A stretch of 64,000 nt of DNA from Flavobacterium sp. JAS (GCF_020991455.1 NZ_JAJMOX010000001.1:124001-188000); one strand, 5' to 3'; positions 38,849 to 48,242 are shown, counted from the first letter of the stretch. Notes: generated by a model not told the origin, from the sequence alone. A program made the numbers and translations.

Positions 38849-39121
38849 TTAAATAAATAAGGTAGAAATTGCTAAAAGAATCACTGCCAAAACTACACCT
38901 CTTGCCATAAGTTCTTTGTTTCTTTTTAGTAGAAGTAAAAAAACAGCCAGATCTAAAATAGTTCCTAAAGTGATTACTTTTCCTAAATATCCTTGTTTTC
39001 TTATCGTTTCAAGTCCTGTCGAAACATCAAAAGTGGTAAAAAAGGTGATAAACAAATAACTTCCAAGAATAGAAGTAAAAATACCGATAAAAAATCCGAT
39101 AAAAATGTCTGCTTTATTCAT
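38849..39121 (-). CDS. Small three-helix membrane protein between surE and lpxB
   Basis: 90 residues with hydrophobic segments at about 5-30, 48-66 and 72-90. Starts inside the last codons of surE (8-bp overlap), so translation is coupled. Function unknown; the position between surE and lpxB suggests a conserved envelope-related gene. Confidence 0.8.
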   Translation of the reverse strand: MNKADIFIGFFIGIFTSILGSYLFITFFTTFDVSTGLETIRKQGYLGKVITLGTILDLAVFLLLLKRNKELMARGVVLAVILLAISTLFI

Positions 39122-39893
39122 TTAATTTCCAAGTATTAAGTTGTTGTATAGAATGATGTGCTGTTAAGTCAAATTGTACGGGAACTACAGAAATGTATCC
39201 GTTTTCTAAAGCCCATTCGTCAGTATCTTCGCCTTTGTCTTCATTGGTGAATTTTCCGGTAAGCCAATAATAATCTTTTCCGAAAGGAGTTTGTCGTTTG
39301 TCAAATTTCTGAGCATAATAAGCTTTCGCCTGACGACAAATTTTAATTCCTTTGATTTCTTTTTCTTTTAATTTCGGAAAATTGACATTTAAAACGACAC
39401 CTGGAGGTAATTTATTGGCAAGTGTTTCTAAAGTAATTTTTTTCACGAATGATTTTACTTGCTCAAAATCGGCATTCCAGTCAAAGTCTAATAATGAAAA
39501 TCCGATCGCCTGAATTCCTTCAATTCCTGCTTCAACAGCAGCACTCATCGTTCCGGAATAAATCACATTTATAGACGAGTTTGAGCCATGATTAATTCCT
39601 GAAACACACAAATCTGGTTTACGTTTTAAGATTTCATTTACAGCCAGTTTTACACAATCAACAGGAGTTCCTGAGCAGCTATATTCGGTTACAATGTCAT
39701 CTTCTTTTGAGATTTTGTCCAAAAACAAAGTATTATTAATAGTTATGGCGTGTCCCATGGCGCTTTGAGGCTTGTCAGGAGCAACTACGACAACTTCGCC
39801 AATAGTTTCCATAACGCTTATTAATGCTCTGATTCCGGGAGCTAAAATACCGTCATCATTGGTAACTAATATTAGTGGTTTTTCGCTTTTCAT
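39114..39893 (-). CDS. surE: 5'/3'-nucleotidase SurE
   Basis: 259 residues from MKSEKPLILVTNDDG (39893); upstream in-frame Met codons add an implausible extension. The NDDG metal-binding motif, APDKPQSAMGHAIT, SGINHGSNSSINVIYSGTMSAA and the C-terminal ISVVPVQFDLTAH are typical of SurE. It dephosphorylates nucleoside monophosphates and is linked to stationary-phase survival. First gene of the minus-strand run surE, small membrane protein, lpxB. Confidence 0.95.
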   Translation of the reverse strand: MKSEKPLILVTNDDGILAPGIRALISVMETIGEVVVVAPDKPQSAMGHAITINNTLFLDKISKEDDIVTEYSCSGTPVDCVKLAVNEILKRKPDLCVSGINHGSNSSINVIYSGTMSAAVEAGIEGIQAIGFSLLDFDWNADFEQVKSFVKKITLETLANKLPPGVVLNVNFPKLKEKEIKGIKICRQAKAYYAQKFDKRQTPFGKDYYWLTGKFTNEDKGEDTDEWALENGYISVVPVQFDLTAHHSIQQLNTWKLNE

Positions 39894-40053
39894 ATACGAA
39901 TTATGATTTTGAATGTAGGATTTTAAAGCAAATGTAGTGACAGATTTTCGTAGAATAGTCACAAATAAAGTAAAATTTGTCAACTAATTTGAAGAAGATT
40001 TTTGCACGTCAAACATTTTTATATCTTTAACAAAAAATTATAGTGGGCTTGGC

Positions 40054-40083
40054 TTTGTTGGCACAGTTTTTACCGTAACTTAG
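40054..40083 (+). promoter_or_regulatory. Predicted promoter of the S41 protease gene
   Basis: TTTG (40054-40057), 18-nt spacer, TAACTTAG (40076-40083), near the TAnnTTTG consensus, 14 nt before the first possible start codon at 40097. TTGGCAC at 40058-40064 also resembles a sigma-54 -24 element, but the -12 element is imperfect (TTAC). Confidence 0.5.
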
Positions 40084-40096
40084 ATTAAAAAATTTG

Positions 40097-42280
40097 ATGA
40101 ATGCTATTATTAAGTTTATGAAAAGAAATTATAAAATACTTATAGCCGTATTATGCTTGTCATTGACCTTGTTTGCTTTTAAAATTAATGCAGATAAGAC
40201 GGTAGATCCGGACCCAAATAGAGATAAAACGCTTTTAGAATTGCTTGCTTTTGTTATTGAAAAAGGACATTACAGCCCGGCAGAAATAAATGACGAGTTT
40301 TCAAAAGGAATTTTTAAAGATTATATTGATGCATTGGATCCTTCAAAAAGATTCTTTCTTCAGTCTGATATCGACGAATTCAAGCAATATGAATTGCAGT
40401 TAGACGATCAGTTTTTGAACAAAGATTTGACGTTCTTCAACCTTACTTATACAAGATTGATGAAGCGTATGGAAGAAAGCAAAAAACGTTATAAGACTAT
40501 TTTAGCACAGCCCTTCAACTATAATGTTGATGAGACTTTTAATGCCGATTATGAGCATATTCCGTATGCAAAAAATCTAACTGAAATTAACGAAAGATGG
40601 AGAAAACAAATCAAGTTATCGACACTTTCTTCGCTTGTTACGAAACAAAAACTAGAAGAGGATAAAAAGAAAAAAGATCCTGCTTATAAGGAAAAAACTT
40701 TTGAAACTTTAGAGAAAGAAACTCGTGATAGTTCTTTAAAATCATTAGATGATAATTTCAGTTTAATTAAAGATGTGAATAAAGAAGATTGGTTTTCTGT
40801 ATATGTAAACTCAATCATGACTCGTTTTGATCCTCACACCAGCTATTTTGCACCTGAAGAAAAAGATCGTTTTGATGTTAATATCAGCGGAAAATTGGAA
40901 GGGATTGGGGCAAGATTAACCAAGAAAAACGATTTTACTCAAATTGATGAATTGATCTCAGGAGGTCCTGCATGGAAAGGAAAAGAACTTGAGGCTGGAG
41001 ATTTGATTTTGAAAGTAGCACAAGGAACCGAAGAGCCAGTTGATGTGGTAGGAATGCGTTTGGATGATGTTGTGAAAAAAATTAAAGGACACAAAGGAAC
41101 CGAAGTAAAACTTACAGTTAAAAAAGTTGACGGAAGTATCAAGGTGATTTCAATTATCAGAGATATTGTTGAGATCGAAGAAACGTATGCTAAATCTAGT
41201 ATTGTAGAAAGAAACGGATTGAAATACGGAGTGATTTATTTGCCTAAATTCTACATTGATTTTGAAAATAAAGACGGTCGTGATGCCGGAAAAGATATTG
41301 CTCTTGAAGTAGAAAGACTGAAAAAAGAAGATATCAATGGTATCGTACTTGATGTGCGTGATGACGGTGGTGGATCTCTATCTACTGTTGTTGATATTGC
41401 AGGTTTATTTATTGAAGAAGGACCAATTGTTCAGGTAAAATCAGCCGGAAAGAAAAAAGAAGTTTTATACGATAAAGATAAAAAAATCGAGTGGGACGGG
41501 CCGTTAGTAATTATGGTTAACAGTTTCTCAGCTTCTGCATCAGAGATTTTGGCCGCTGCAATTCAGGATTACAAACGTGGTGTTATCATTGGTAGTAAAC
41601 AAACTTATGGTAAAGGAACAGTACAAAATGTTCTTGATTTGAACCAGTTTGTACGTAATGCAAATTATGGAGATCTTGGTGCTTTGAAAATTACCGGACA
41701 AAAATTTTATAGAATCAACGGAGGTTCAACTCAGTTAGAAGGTGTTCATAGTGATGTTGTTATGCCAGATCGTTATGCTTACTTAAAAATGGGTGAACGT
41801 GATATTGACAATGCAATGCCATGGGATAAAATCGATCCTGCTGATTATAGCACTTGGACTTCAAACGAAAACTTTGCAAAAGCAATCGATAATAGTAAAA
41901 ACAGAATAGCTCAAAATGCACAATTCAAATTGATTGAAGACAACGCAAAATGGATTGATGTTAAAAATAAAGAGAATACTTATAGCTTAAATATAAATAG
42001 CTTTAAAGCTACTCAGGAACAAGTTGAAAGTGAAGGCAAGAAATACAAACCTATCTCAGATTATAAAAACAATTTAGTTTTTAAATCATTGCCTTATGAA
42101 GAACTTGAAATGAACAGTGACGCTACATTAAAAGAAAAAAGAGAGGTTTGGCATCAAGCGTTAGCTAAAGATGTTTATGTAGAAGAGGCTTTAAATGTTT
42201 TAGATGATTTACAATCTAAGAGTTATGTAAAAAACACTGTTTCTCCTAAAATGAAAAAGGATAAATTAGTAAAATCTTAG
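40097..42280 (+). CDS. Carboxy-terminal processing protease (S41A, Prc/Tsp-like)
   Basis: About 727 residues; candidate starts at 40094, 40097 and 40118 (MKRNYKIL). One N-terminal hydrophobic segment acts as signal or anchor. An N-terminal helical domain (about 35-230) is followed by a PDZ domain (about 255-345, with GKLEGIGARL and GGPAWKGKELEAGD) and the S41 protease core with the serine motif NSFSASASEILAAAIQDY and lysine in GSKQTYGKGTVQ, then a DUF3340-like C-terminal domain. It degrades or trims periplasmic proteins from the C-terminus. Divergent from surE; closed by a perfect terminator. Confidence 0.93.
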   Translation: MNAIIKFMKRNYKILIAVLCLSLTLFAFKINADKTVDPDPNRDKTLLELLAFVIEKGHYSPAEINDEFSKGIFKDYIDALDPSKRFFLQSDIDEFKQYELQLDDQFLNKDLTFFNLTYTRLMKRMEESKKRYKTILAQPFNYNVDETFNADYEHIPYAKNLTEINERWRKQIKLSTLSSLVTKQKLEEDKKKKDPAYKEKTFETLEKETRDSSLKSLDDNFSLIKDVNKEDWFSVYVNSIMTRFDPHTSYFAPEEKDRFDVNISGKLEGIGARLTKKNDFTQIDELISGGPAWKGKELEAGDLILKVAQGTEEPVDVVGMRLDDVVKKIKGHKGTEVKLTVKKVDGSIKVISIIRDIVEIEETYAKSSIVERNGLKYGVIYLPKFYIDFENKDGRDAGKDIALEVERLKKEDINGIVLDVRDDGGGSLSTVVDIAGLFIEEGPIVQVKSAGKKKEVLYDKDKKIEWDGPLVIMVNSFSASASEILAAAIQDYKRGVIIGSKQTYGKGTVQNVLDLNQFVRNANYGDLGALKITGQKFYRINGGSTQLEGVHSDVVMPDRYAYLKMGERDIDNAMPWDKIDPADYSTWTSNENFAKAIDNSKNRIAQNAQFKLIEDNAKWIDVKNKENTYSLNINSFKATQEQVESEGKKYKPISDYKNNLVFKSLPYEELEMNSDATLKEKREVWHQALAKDVYVEEALNVLDDLQSKSYVKNTVSPKMKKDKLVKS

Positions 42281-42305
42281 TTCCAAAGAGAATTAATTTG
42301 TTATT

Positions 42306-42345
42306 AAAACGCTCCATAAATTTAAATTTATGGAGCGTTTTTTTT
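42306..42345 (+). terminator. Terminator after the S41 protease gene
   Basis: Self-complementary AAACGCTCCATAAATTT / AAATTTATGGAGCGTTT followed by eight T residues. Confidence 0.88.
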
Positions 42346-42429
42346 GTAAGTTTATATAGTATAAGAAAGTAATTTGTGATCTGTTAAAAGTGATTTCCCA
42401 GATTTGAATATTGGAAAAAAAACTGTTGT

Positions 42430-43215
42430 ATGAAGAATTATATTGTTTTAGGTTTGATAAGTTTTGTGTTTTTGTCGTGTAAAAAAGAAGGCAATAATCA
42501 AAAAGAGTTAATGCAGGAAGAGTCACAAACTTCTTTTGTTGGCAACAATAGTAGTTCAGACTCAACATATACGGTCGCTTATTTGCCAACTTCGACAACA
42601 AAACAAATTGTAAAGCACAAATATTATACACTTTCATATAATGAAAAATATGAACAGGCCGAATGGGTTGCGTATGAATTAAAGAAAGAATATTTGAAAA
42701 ACGAAGACTATAAACGTCCGTATTTTATTGAAGATCCTAAAGTAACAACTGGTTCTGCAGATTGGAGAAACTACAAAAAATCAGGTTACGACAAAGGGCA
42801 TCTTTGTCCTGCCGGTGATATGGAATTTGATAAAAATGCGTATAATGATACTTTTTATACCTCGAATATTTCTCCTCAAAAGCACGATTTCAATAGCGGA
42901 ATCTGGAATAGACTAGAGCAAAAGACACGTTATTGGGCAGGAAAGTACAATGATGTTTATGTAGTGACTGGCGGAATTTTGAAAGATTCGGATGAAAAAA
43001 TAGGGACAGAAAATGTTGCTGTCCCTAAATATTTTTATAAAATCATTTTGGCTAAATCTGGTAAAGAACATAAAGCAATTGCTTTTTTGGTTCCAAATGA
43101 AGATAGCAATAAGTCACTTTATGATTTCATGGTTCCCATTGAAACTCTTGAAAAAATGACCGGAATTGATTTTTTTCCTAATCTGAAGAATTTAAAAAGT
43201 AATAAGGACTTTTAG
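42430..43215 (+). CDS. Secreted DNA/RNA non-specific endonuclease lipoprotein
   Basis: 261 residues, lipoprotein signal (LISFVFLSCKKEG, Cys near 17), then a low-complexity linker rich in Ser/Gln/Glu. The NUC1 domain (about 55-250) carries the DRGH-type motif as DKGHLCPAGDM, with the catalytic His, and the metal-binding Asn in SNISPQKHDFNSGIWNRLE. It should degrade extracellular nucleic acids for nutrient use. Monocistronic; convergent with the efflux gene. Confidence 0.92.
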   Translation: MKNYIVLGLISFVFLSCKKEGNNQKELMQEESQTSFVGNNSSSDSTYTVAYLPTSTTKQIVKHKYYTLSYNEKYEQAEWVAYELKKEYLKNEDYKRPYFIEDPKVTTGSADWRNYKKSGYDKGHLCPAGDMEFDKNAYNDTFYTSNISPQKHDFNSGIWNRLEQKTRYWAGKYNDVYVVTGGILKDSDEKIGTENVAVPKYFYKIILAKSGKEHKAIAFLVPNEDSNKSLYDFMVPIETLEKMTGIDFFPNLKNLKSNKDF

Positions 43216-43259
43216 GTCAGCAATAGTTTGTGTTTTTTTTCTTAGAATAAACGTTCAAT

Positions 43260-44795
43260 TTATAAGCTGCTTTGTGCTTTTCTGGGATTGAATAGTATAA
43301 AACTTAAAAGGGCTAATATCCAGACACCAATTCCTCCATAAAGTAATATCATTTCAAAACCATGTGCAAGTGCTGCTTGTAAAACTGATTCTGATGAATT
43401 TAATGTGTTTAGTTTTGAAAAATCATTGGTAAGTGATGAAACATTTCCTGCTGCTATTTTTTCCGAAATAAGCCGTAATGTAGTTTTCTCTACAGATCCA
43501 GGAAATGCGTTATTCAGATAAGAGAAAATTCCCTCCACCAAAATAAAACCCATTAAAGCAATATTAATAGATAAGGTAATTAGTCTTGCACTCATGTCTA
43601 TTCCTGAGGCCATTCCGGAGCGATTAGACGAAACCGAACCTGTAGTTGTATTAGTTACAGGTGTGTTGGTTAAACCTAATCCAATTCCTGCGAGTAAAGA
43701 ACCCGGAAGCATTGTTAGCCAACTGGAATGTTCTGCGATACTGCCATATCTCATAAATATAAAACCGAGTCCTATTATAAAGAGACCTGCCGGTATTATA
43801 ATTCCTGAACGATAACGAACGGAAAGGTATTCTGCAAAAGGAGGAATAATTAAAGTAGGAAGGGTATAGGGGAGCAAAGAAAGTCCTACGGTAACAACGT
43901 CATATCCTAAACAACTTTGGAAGTATATAGGTAAATAAATTATAAAGGGCCAAAAGCTAAAATTCATTCCTATAGAACCTAGTATAGCGCCTGAAAAATT
44001 ACGTATCCTAAATACCGAGAAGTCAAACATTGGGTACGGATTTGTTTTTTCGACCCATAAAAATATCCCGAAACTGATTATTGTAGCGCCTATAATGCTT
44101 AATGCTATAGGGCTTGCAAAGCCAAGATCTGGTCCTTGTGTGATAAAATAACTTAATCCAAAGACCGCGATAGATAATGTGGTCATTCCCCAAATATCTA
44201 GTTTTTTAGCATCAGAATCTTTAGATTCATCTACATAGCCATAGACCAAAATTACAGCAAGAGCTGCTATAGGAACGTGTATTAGAAAAACCCATTTCCA
44301 GGACAATATTGCTATGATTGCAGCTCCTATTATAGGACCAAAACCTAACCCGACACCAAGAATTATTCCCCAGATGCTGAAAGCGCTGCTGCGTTCTTTT
44401 CCTTCTTGAAATTGATGCGATAAAGTTGCTACCTGGCAAATTAACATTGCACCGCCGCTTATTCCCTGAAAAAAACGACTGATTATTAATATAGTAATGT
44501 TTTCTGCCAAACCACAAATTAAAGAGGAAATTCCAAATAAAATTAAAGTAATCATTAGAATACGTTTTCTGCCATATCGATCAGCCAATGTTCCTGCCGC
44601 CATTAGAACAGTTGTGCAGCCTATTGTATAGATATTCATGATCCATTGCATGTCTCGAAGGTTGGCGTTTAATAGTTTTTCGAGCGTTGGCAGAATAACC
44701 GGAACGCTTGAAATTTCTAAAGAGAACATTAATGTGGCTAAACAAATCGCAATGAGAACGACTGTGTTTTTGCTGGAGTAAAATTTTTGCTTCAT
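43260..44795 (-). CDS. MFS drug efflux transporter, DHA2 (EmrB/QacA) family
   Basis: 511 residues starting at MKQKFYSSKNTVVL (44795); the upstream extension is AT-rich non-coding sequence. About 14 membrane segments, with LPTLEKLLNANLRDMQWIMNIY, the motif A loop LADRYGRKRILM and GPIIGAAIIA in helix 5, all typical of DHA2 exporters. A divergent AraC-type gene 85 bp away is likely its regulator. Substrate unknown. Confidence 0.9.
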   Translation of the reverse strand: MKQKFYSSKNTVVLIAICLATLMFSLEISSVPVILPTLEKLLNANLRDMQWIMNIYTIGCTTVLMAAGTLADRYGRKRILMITLILFGISSLICGLAENITILIISRFFQGISGGAMLICQVATLSHQFQEGKERSSAFSIWGIILGVGLGFGPIIGAAIIAILSWKWVFLIHVPIAALAVILVYGYVDESKDSDAKKLDIWGMTTLSIAVFGLSYFITQGPDLGFASPIALSIIGATIISFGIFLWVEKTNPYPMFDFSVFRIRNFSGAILGSIGMNFSFWPFIIYLPIYFQSCLGYDVVTVGLSLLPYTLPTLIIPPFAEYLSVRYRSGIIIPAGLFIIGLGFIFMRYGSIAEHSSWLTMLPGSLLAGIGLGLTNTPVTNTTTGSVSSNRSGMASGIDMSARLITLSINIALMGFILVEGIFSYLNNAFPGSVEKTTLRLISEKIAAGNVSSLTNDFSKLNTLNSSESVLQAALAHGFEMILLYGGIGVWILALLSFILFNPRKAQSSL

Positions 44796-44815
44796 TTTTT
44801 CTATTGTATTTTTAG

Positions 44816-44823
44816 CAAAATTA
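44816..44823 (-). promoter_or_regulatory. -7 box of the efflux gene
   Basis: TAATTTTG on the minus strand, 21-28 nt before the start codon; identical to the susC -7 box. Confidence 0.45.
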
Positions 44824-44868
44824 TACTGAGTATATTTATTTTTTCGGTATAATTTAATGATAAAAAAG

Positions 44869-44876
44869 TACTTTTG
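44869..44876 (+). promoter_or_regulatory. -7 box of the araC-type gene
   Basis: TACTTTTG, a full TAnnTTTG match ending 4 nt before the ATG at 44881. If used, transcription starts at or after that ATG, so either a leaderless message or a start at the ATG at 44896 is implied. Confidence 0.45.
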
Positions 44877-44895
44877 TAGTATGAGAAAAGAAAAC

Positions 44896-45729
44896 ATGCA
44901 TCAATCGGTAGAGGTAATTTATAAAAAGGTAGATGAATGCCCAATTATAAATTCTCAGTTCAGTTTTTTCCAGATGGTTTATGTTATTTCGGGAAATGGA
45001 TTTCTCCATATCAATGGAAATGCAATATCTTATCAAACTGGAAATCTAATGCTGCTAACGCCAAATGATTATCATACTTTTGATATTGTAAATACGACAG
45101 AGTTTTTATTGGTTAAGATTAATAGTGAATATGTAAAAGAATATAAATCAAAAAGTATTGATCATATTGGTTGTTTGTTACATTATGCGTCACATTTATC
45201 GGGTTGTATTTTGAAAAGAAAAGCAGATGAATTCCTTGTTAAATCTATATCAGATTCTTTGATTCATGCTATAGAGAATAAGGATATTTATGATGAAGAT
45301 TTAATAACACATTATGTAAACGCACTTATTGTAATTGCTGCTCGAAACATTGCTAAAATGAAACCAAAAGGCATAAAAGAGAGCGCAGATAAAAGAATTC
45401 TGGAAATTATTAATTATATTCAGGCTAACATTTTCTTTCCTCAAAAATTAAAAGCCTCGGCTATAGCAGAGAAATTTGATATATCGGATACGTATCTTGG
45501 TAGTTATTTTAAGAATCATTGTGGAGAAACGATTCAGACTTTTGTTTCAAATTATAAAATACGATTAATAGAACATCGTTTAAGCTTTAGTGATATGAGA
45601 ATTAATGAAATTGTAGATGAATTTGGTTTTTCAGATGAAAGTCATCTCAATAAATTTTTCAAGAAGCATAGAAATATTAGCTTGACAGGATATAGAAGAG
45701 CTAAAGTTTTACAGAACGAATTGACATAA
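44896..45729 (+). CDS. AraC family transcriptional regulator
   Basis: About 277 residues counted from MHQSVEV (44896); starts at 44881 and 44857 are also possible, but the latter would lie upstream of the predicted -7 box. An N-terminal cupin-like sensor domain (GNGFLHINGNAISYQTGNLM) precedes two C-terminal helix-turn-helix units (about 180-275: KASAIAEKFDISDTYLGSYF and INEIVDEFGFSDESHLNKFF). Divergently placed beside the DHA2 efflux pump, so it is probably an activator of that pump. Confidence 0.88.
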   Translation: MHQSVEVIYKKVDECPIINSQFSFFQMVYVISGNGFLHINGNAISYQTGNLMLLTPNDYHTFDIVNTTEFLLVKINSEYVKEYKSKSIDHIGCLLHYASHLSGCILKRKADEFLVKSISDSLIHAIENKDIYDEDLITHYVNALIVIAARNIAKMKPKGIKESADKRILEIINYIQANIFFPQKLKASAIAEKFDISDTYLGSYFKNHCGETIQTFVSNYKIRLIEHRLSFSDMRINEIVDEFGFSDESHLNKFFKKHRNISLTGYRRAKVLQNELT

Positions 45730-45770
45730 AAAAAGCCGAAGATTTCTCTTCGGCCTCTATTTTTTTTATC
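45730..45770. terminator. Terminator between the araC-type gene and rpe
   Basis: GCCGAAGA / TCTTCGGC stem with TTTC loop (45735-45754), A run before and T run after; usable in both directions by the two convergent genes. Confidence 0.85.
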
Positions 45771-45781
45771 TTTTTTGAAAC

Positions 45782-46444
45782 TTAAAAAGCGGTCAAAGCT
45801 TTTAAGTCGGCAATAGTTTGAGTTGGATTTTCGGCTTTAAAAACAAAGCTTCCAGCAACCAAAACATCTGCTCCGGCTTCTACTAGTTGTTTTGCATTTT
45901 TGCTTGTTACACCACCATCTATTTCAATTAATGTTGAAGCGTTTTTGCGTGTAATTAGAGCTTTTAATTTCTCAACTTTAGCATACGTATTTTCGATGAA
46001 TGATTGTCCTCCAAAACCTGGATTCACACTCATGATGCAAACTAAATCAATATCGTTGATCACATCCTCTAATAAATCAATGTTTGTATGTGGGTTGATT
46101 GCAACTCCGGCTTTCATTCCTTCGGCTTTAATGGCCTGAAGTGTTCTGTGCAAATGTGTACAAGCTTCATAATGCACGCTTAGGATATTTGCACCTAAAT
46201 CGGCAAAAGTTTTAATGTATCTGTCCGGATCAATAATCATCAAATGTACATCGATAGTTTTTTTTGCATGTCTTGAAATAGCTTCTAAAACAGGCATTCC
46301 AAAAGAAATATTCGGAACAAAAACGCCATCCATAATATCAATATGAAACCAATCAGCCTGACTGTTATTGATCATTTCGACATCACGTTGTAAATTGGCA
46401 AAATCAGCTGCAAGAACAGAAGGTGCAATAAGAGTATTCTTCAT
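45782..46444 (-). CDS. rpe: Ribulose-phosphate 3-epimerase
   Basis: 220-residue TIM-barrel enzyme with APSVLAADFANL, the metal/substrate residues in HIDIMDGVFVPN, VHLMI, MSVNPGFGGQSFI and the C-terminal phosphate-binding VAGSFVF. It interconverts ribulose-5-phosphate and xylulose-5-phosphate in the pentose phosphate pathway. Stands alone between a terminator and a repeat-rich gap. Confidence 0.96.
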   Translation of the reverse strand: MKNTLIAPSVLAADFANLQRDVEMINNSQADWFHIDIMDGVFVPNISFGMPVLEAISRHAKKTIDVHLMIIDPDRYIKTFADLGANILSVHYEACTHLHRTLQAIKAEGMKAGVAINPHTNIDLLEDVINDIDLVCIMSVNPGFGGQSFIENTYAKVEKLKALITRKNASTLIEIDGGVTSKNAKQLVEAGADVLVAGSFVFKAENPTQTIADLKALTAF

Positions 46445-46507
46445 TGTGTAGTTGTGTGTTGTGTTGTTTTTTTTGTAAAGATAATTTTTTTATGATTTAC
46501 ATTGAAA

Positions 46508-46658
46508 TTTAACCGCAAAGTTCGCAAAGGTTTACGCGGAGTTCGCAAAGGATTTGTAAATGATCTTTAACAAAATTTAAAGTTCACAAAGCTTTGCGAA
46601 CTTTGTGTTTTTACAACATTCAAAAGATAAAAAAACCTTTGCGGACTTTGCGGTTAAA
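46508..46658. repeat. Large palindromic repeat (AACCGCAAAG family, second copy)
   Basis: Outer arms TTTAACCGCAAAG / CTTTGCGGTTAAA are exact reverse complements, extended inward with one mismatch (GTTCGCAAAGGTTT / AAACCTTTGCGGAC). The centre contains CAAAGCTTTGCGAACTTTG. Related to 17867-17969. Confidence 0.8.
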
Positions 46659-46670
46659 AAAACACCAATA

Positions 46671-46697
46671 AAAAACTCCGGTAATCAGCCGGAGTTT
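46671..46697 (-). terminator. Terminator-like hairpin downstream of the sigma factor gene
   Basis: AAACTCCGG / CCGGAGTTT stem with a 7-nt loop; on the minus strand it is followed by TTTTTTATT, so it can end transcripts from the sigma factor gene about 150 bp upstream. Confidence 0.6.
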
Positions 46698-46773
46698 CAA
46701 TCATCAATCAAAAAACGAACAGTCAATCAAACTGTTGTTTGCTTTAAAATTCCAATTATACTATTTTTCGAAT

Positions 46774-46810
46774 AAAATTCCAAATTCCAACAGTAATTGG
46801 TATTTGGAAT
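46774..46810. repeat. ATTCCAAATTCCAA palindromic repeat (second full copy)
   Basis: AATTCCAAATTCCAACAGTA then ATTGGTATTTGGAAT. Matches the copy at 26218-26254 except for a few bases. Confidence 0.65.
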
Positions 46811-46841
46811 CTTTAAATATTAGGAATTTATATTTTAAATA

Positions 46842-47705
46842 TTAACCTAAATAGGTTTTAAGAATTTTACTTCTAGAAGTGTGTTTTAATCTACGGATTG
46901 CTTTTTCTTTAATCTGACGAACACGCTCACGAGTTAAGTCGAAAGTTTCTCCAATTTCCTCTAAAGTCATTGGGTGTTGATCGCCAAGACCAAAATATAA
47001 ACGAACTACATCTGCCTCTCTAGGAGTTAATGTTTCTAATGAACGCTCAATTTCAGTACGTAATGATTCGTGAATTAACTCTCTGTCAGGGTTTGGAGAC
47101 TCTCCAGAACGTAAAACGTCATAAAGGTTAGAATCTTCACCTTCAACAAGAGGTGCATCCATAGATAAGTGACGACCAGAGTTTTTCATAGACTCTTTTA
47201 CATCATTTACAGTCATGTCAAGTTCTTTTGCAATTTCTTCAGCAGATGGTGGACGCTCGTTAGATTGCTCTAATAAAGCATACATTTTGTTGATTTTATT
47301 GATAGAACCAATTTTGTTTAATGGTAAACGAACAATACGAGATTGTTCTGCCAAAGCCTGTAGAATCGATTGACGAATCCACCATACAGCATAAGAGATG
47401 AATTTGAAACCACGAGTTTCGTCAAAACGTTGAGCCGCTTTAATTAAACCTAAGTTTCCTTCATTAATTAAGTCAGGAAGAGTTAACCCTTGATTTTGAT
47501 ATTGTTTAGCAACCGATACAACGAAACGTAGGTTGGCTTTTGTTAATTTTTCTAAAGCTCTTTGATCACCAGCCTTTATTCTTTGTGCTAATTCTACCTC
47601 TTCATCAGCGGTAATTAGGTCAACTTTTCCAATTTCTTGTAGGTATTTGTCTAACGATGCAGTTTCACGATTGGTTACCTGCTTGGTGATTTTAAGTTGT
47701 CTCAT
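46842..47705 (-). CDS. rpoD: Primary sigma factor (sigma-70 family RpoD/SigA)
   Basis: 287 residues, lacking region 1.1 and the non-conserved insert, as in Bacteroidota primary sigma factors. Region 1.2 begins [16 protein letters not shown], region 2 contains [20 protein letters not shown] and [15 protein letters not shown], region 3 [16 protein letters not shown], and region 4.2 [28 protein letters not shown]. It directs RNA polymerase to TTG/TAnnTTTG promoters such as those noted in this window. Confidence 0.96.
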   Translation of the reverse strand: MRQLKITKQVTNRETASLDKYLQEIGKVDLITADEEVELAQRIKAGDQRALEKLTKANLRFVVSVAKQYQNQGLTLPDLINEGNLGLIKAAQRFDETRGFKFISYAVWWIRQSILQALAEQSRIVRLPLNKIGSINKINKMYALLEQSNERPPSAEEIAKELDMTVNDVKESMKNSGRHLSMDAPLVEGEDSNLYDVLRSGESPNPDRELIHESLRTEIERSLETLTPREADVVRLYFGLGDQHPMTLEEIGETFDLTRERVRQIKEKAIRRLKHTSRSKILKTYLG

Positions 47706-47859
47706 GTTTTTTGTCTCCTCAATTTTTAAGTGTACAAATGGTTATACGTATGAAGATACAAAAAAGTTACAATTAGATAAGAAATATTTAAAAAAAGAAA
47801 GACACTCGGCTTTAAATGTTTAATTTGGAGTGTTTTATCTAATAAGACAAAATTTAGTT

Positions 47860-48111
47860 TTACTCTGAAAAATCATCAGAGGCGTCTAAAATCTCGTCAA
47901 ATATCTTCTTAAGTGATTTTATATAAATAGGAAGTGCAATTAGTAATAATAGATATTCTTTTCTGAGAACTGTAACATCATCCAGGATTTGATATAAAGA
48001 AGGAATGATTACAGCTAATGAGACAACAATTCCAACCCAGGGATTGTTGATTATTTTTTTTAGGATTGATAAAAGTTTCATGTCAGGCTGGTTGATTAAC
48101 GCAATTCTCAT
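47860..48111 (-). CDS. Small two-helix membrane protein
   Basis: 83 residues (73 if translation starts at MKLLSIL, 48081). Two hydrophobic segments, about 25-42 and 52-67, and an acidic C-terminus (FDEILDASDDFSE). An A-rich stretch before the ATG at 48111 favours the longer form. Family not recognised; stands alone between the sigma factor and the two-component genes. Confidence 0.6.
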   Translation of the reverse strand: MRIALINQPDMKLLSILKKIINNPWVGIVVSLAVIIPSLYQILDDVTVLRKEYLLLLIALPIYIKSLKKIFDEILDASDDFSE

Positions 48112-48242
48112 TTGTCGCTGTTTTGTTGTTTTCGAGTGTAAAATTAATTTTGATTTTGCGGTTATAGTAGAGAAATGTCATAAAGACCTGTTTTCGTGTC
48201 ATGAAGTCTTAAAAGAGGGTTTCGTATTAATTTTTGTGCTAA

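Larger units (their letters stand above)
46445..46841. other. Repeat-rich gap between rpe and the sigma factor gene
   Basis: Nearly 400 bp without a gene. It holds the large AACCGCAAAG palindrome (46508-46658), a terminator-like hairpin (46671-46697) and an ATTCCAAATTCCAA inverted repeat (46774-46810). No reading frame is supported. Confidence 0.75.

Noticed and set aside
40058..40074. Sigma-54-like -24/-12 promoter (TTGGCAC...TTAC) before the S41 protease gene
   Set aside because: The -12 GC is changed to AC, and a better housekeeping promoter (TTTG, 18-nt spacer, TAACTTAG) overlaps it with correct spacing to the start codon.
42293..42637. 114-residue minus-strand frame over the terminator and nuclease gene start
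   Set aside because: Antisense to a clear lipoprotein nuclease and through a perfect terminator; composition is that of a shadow frame.
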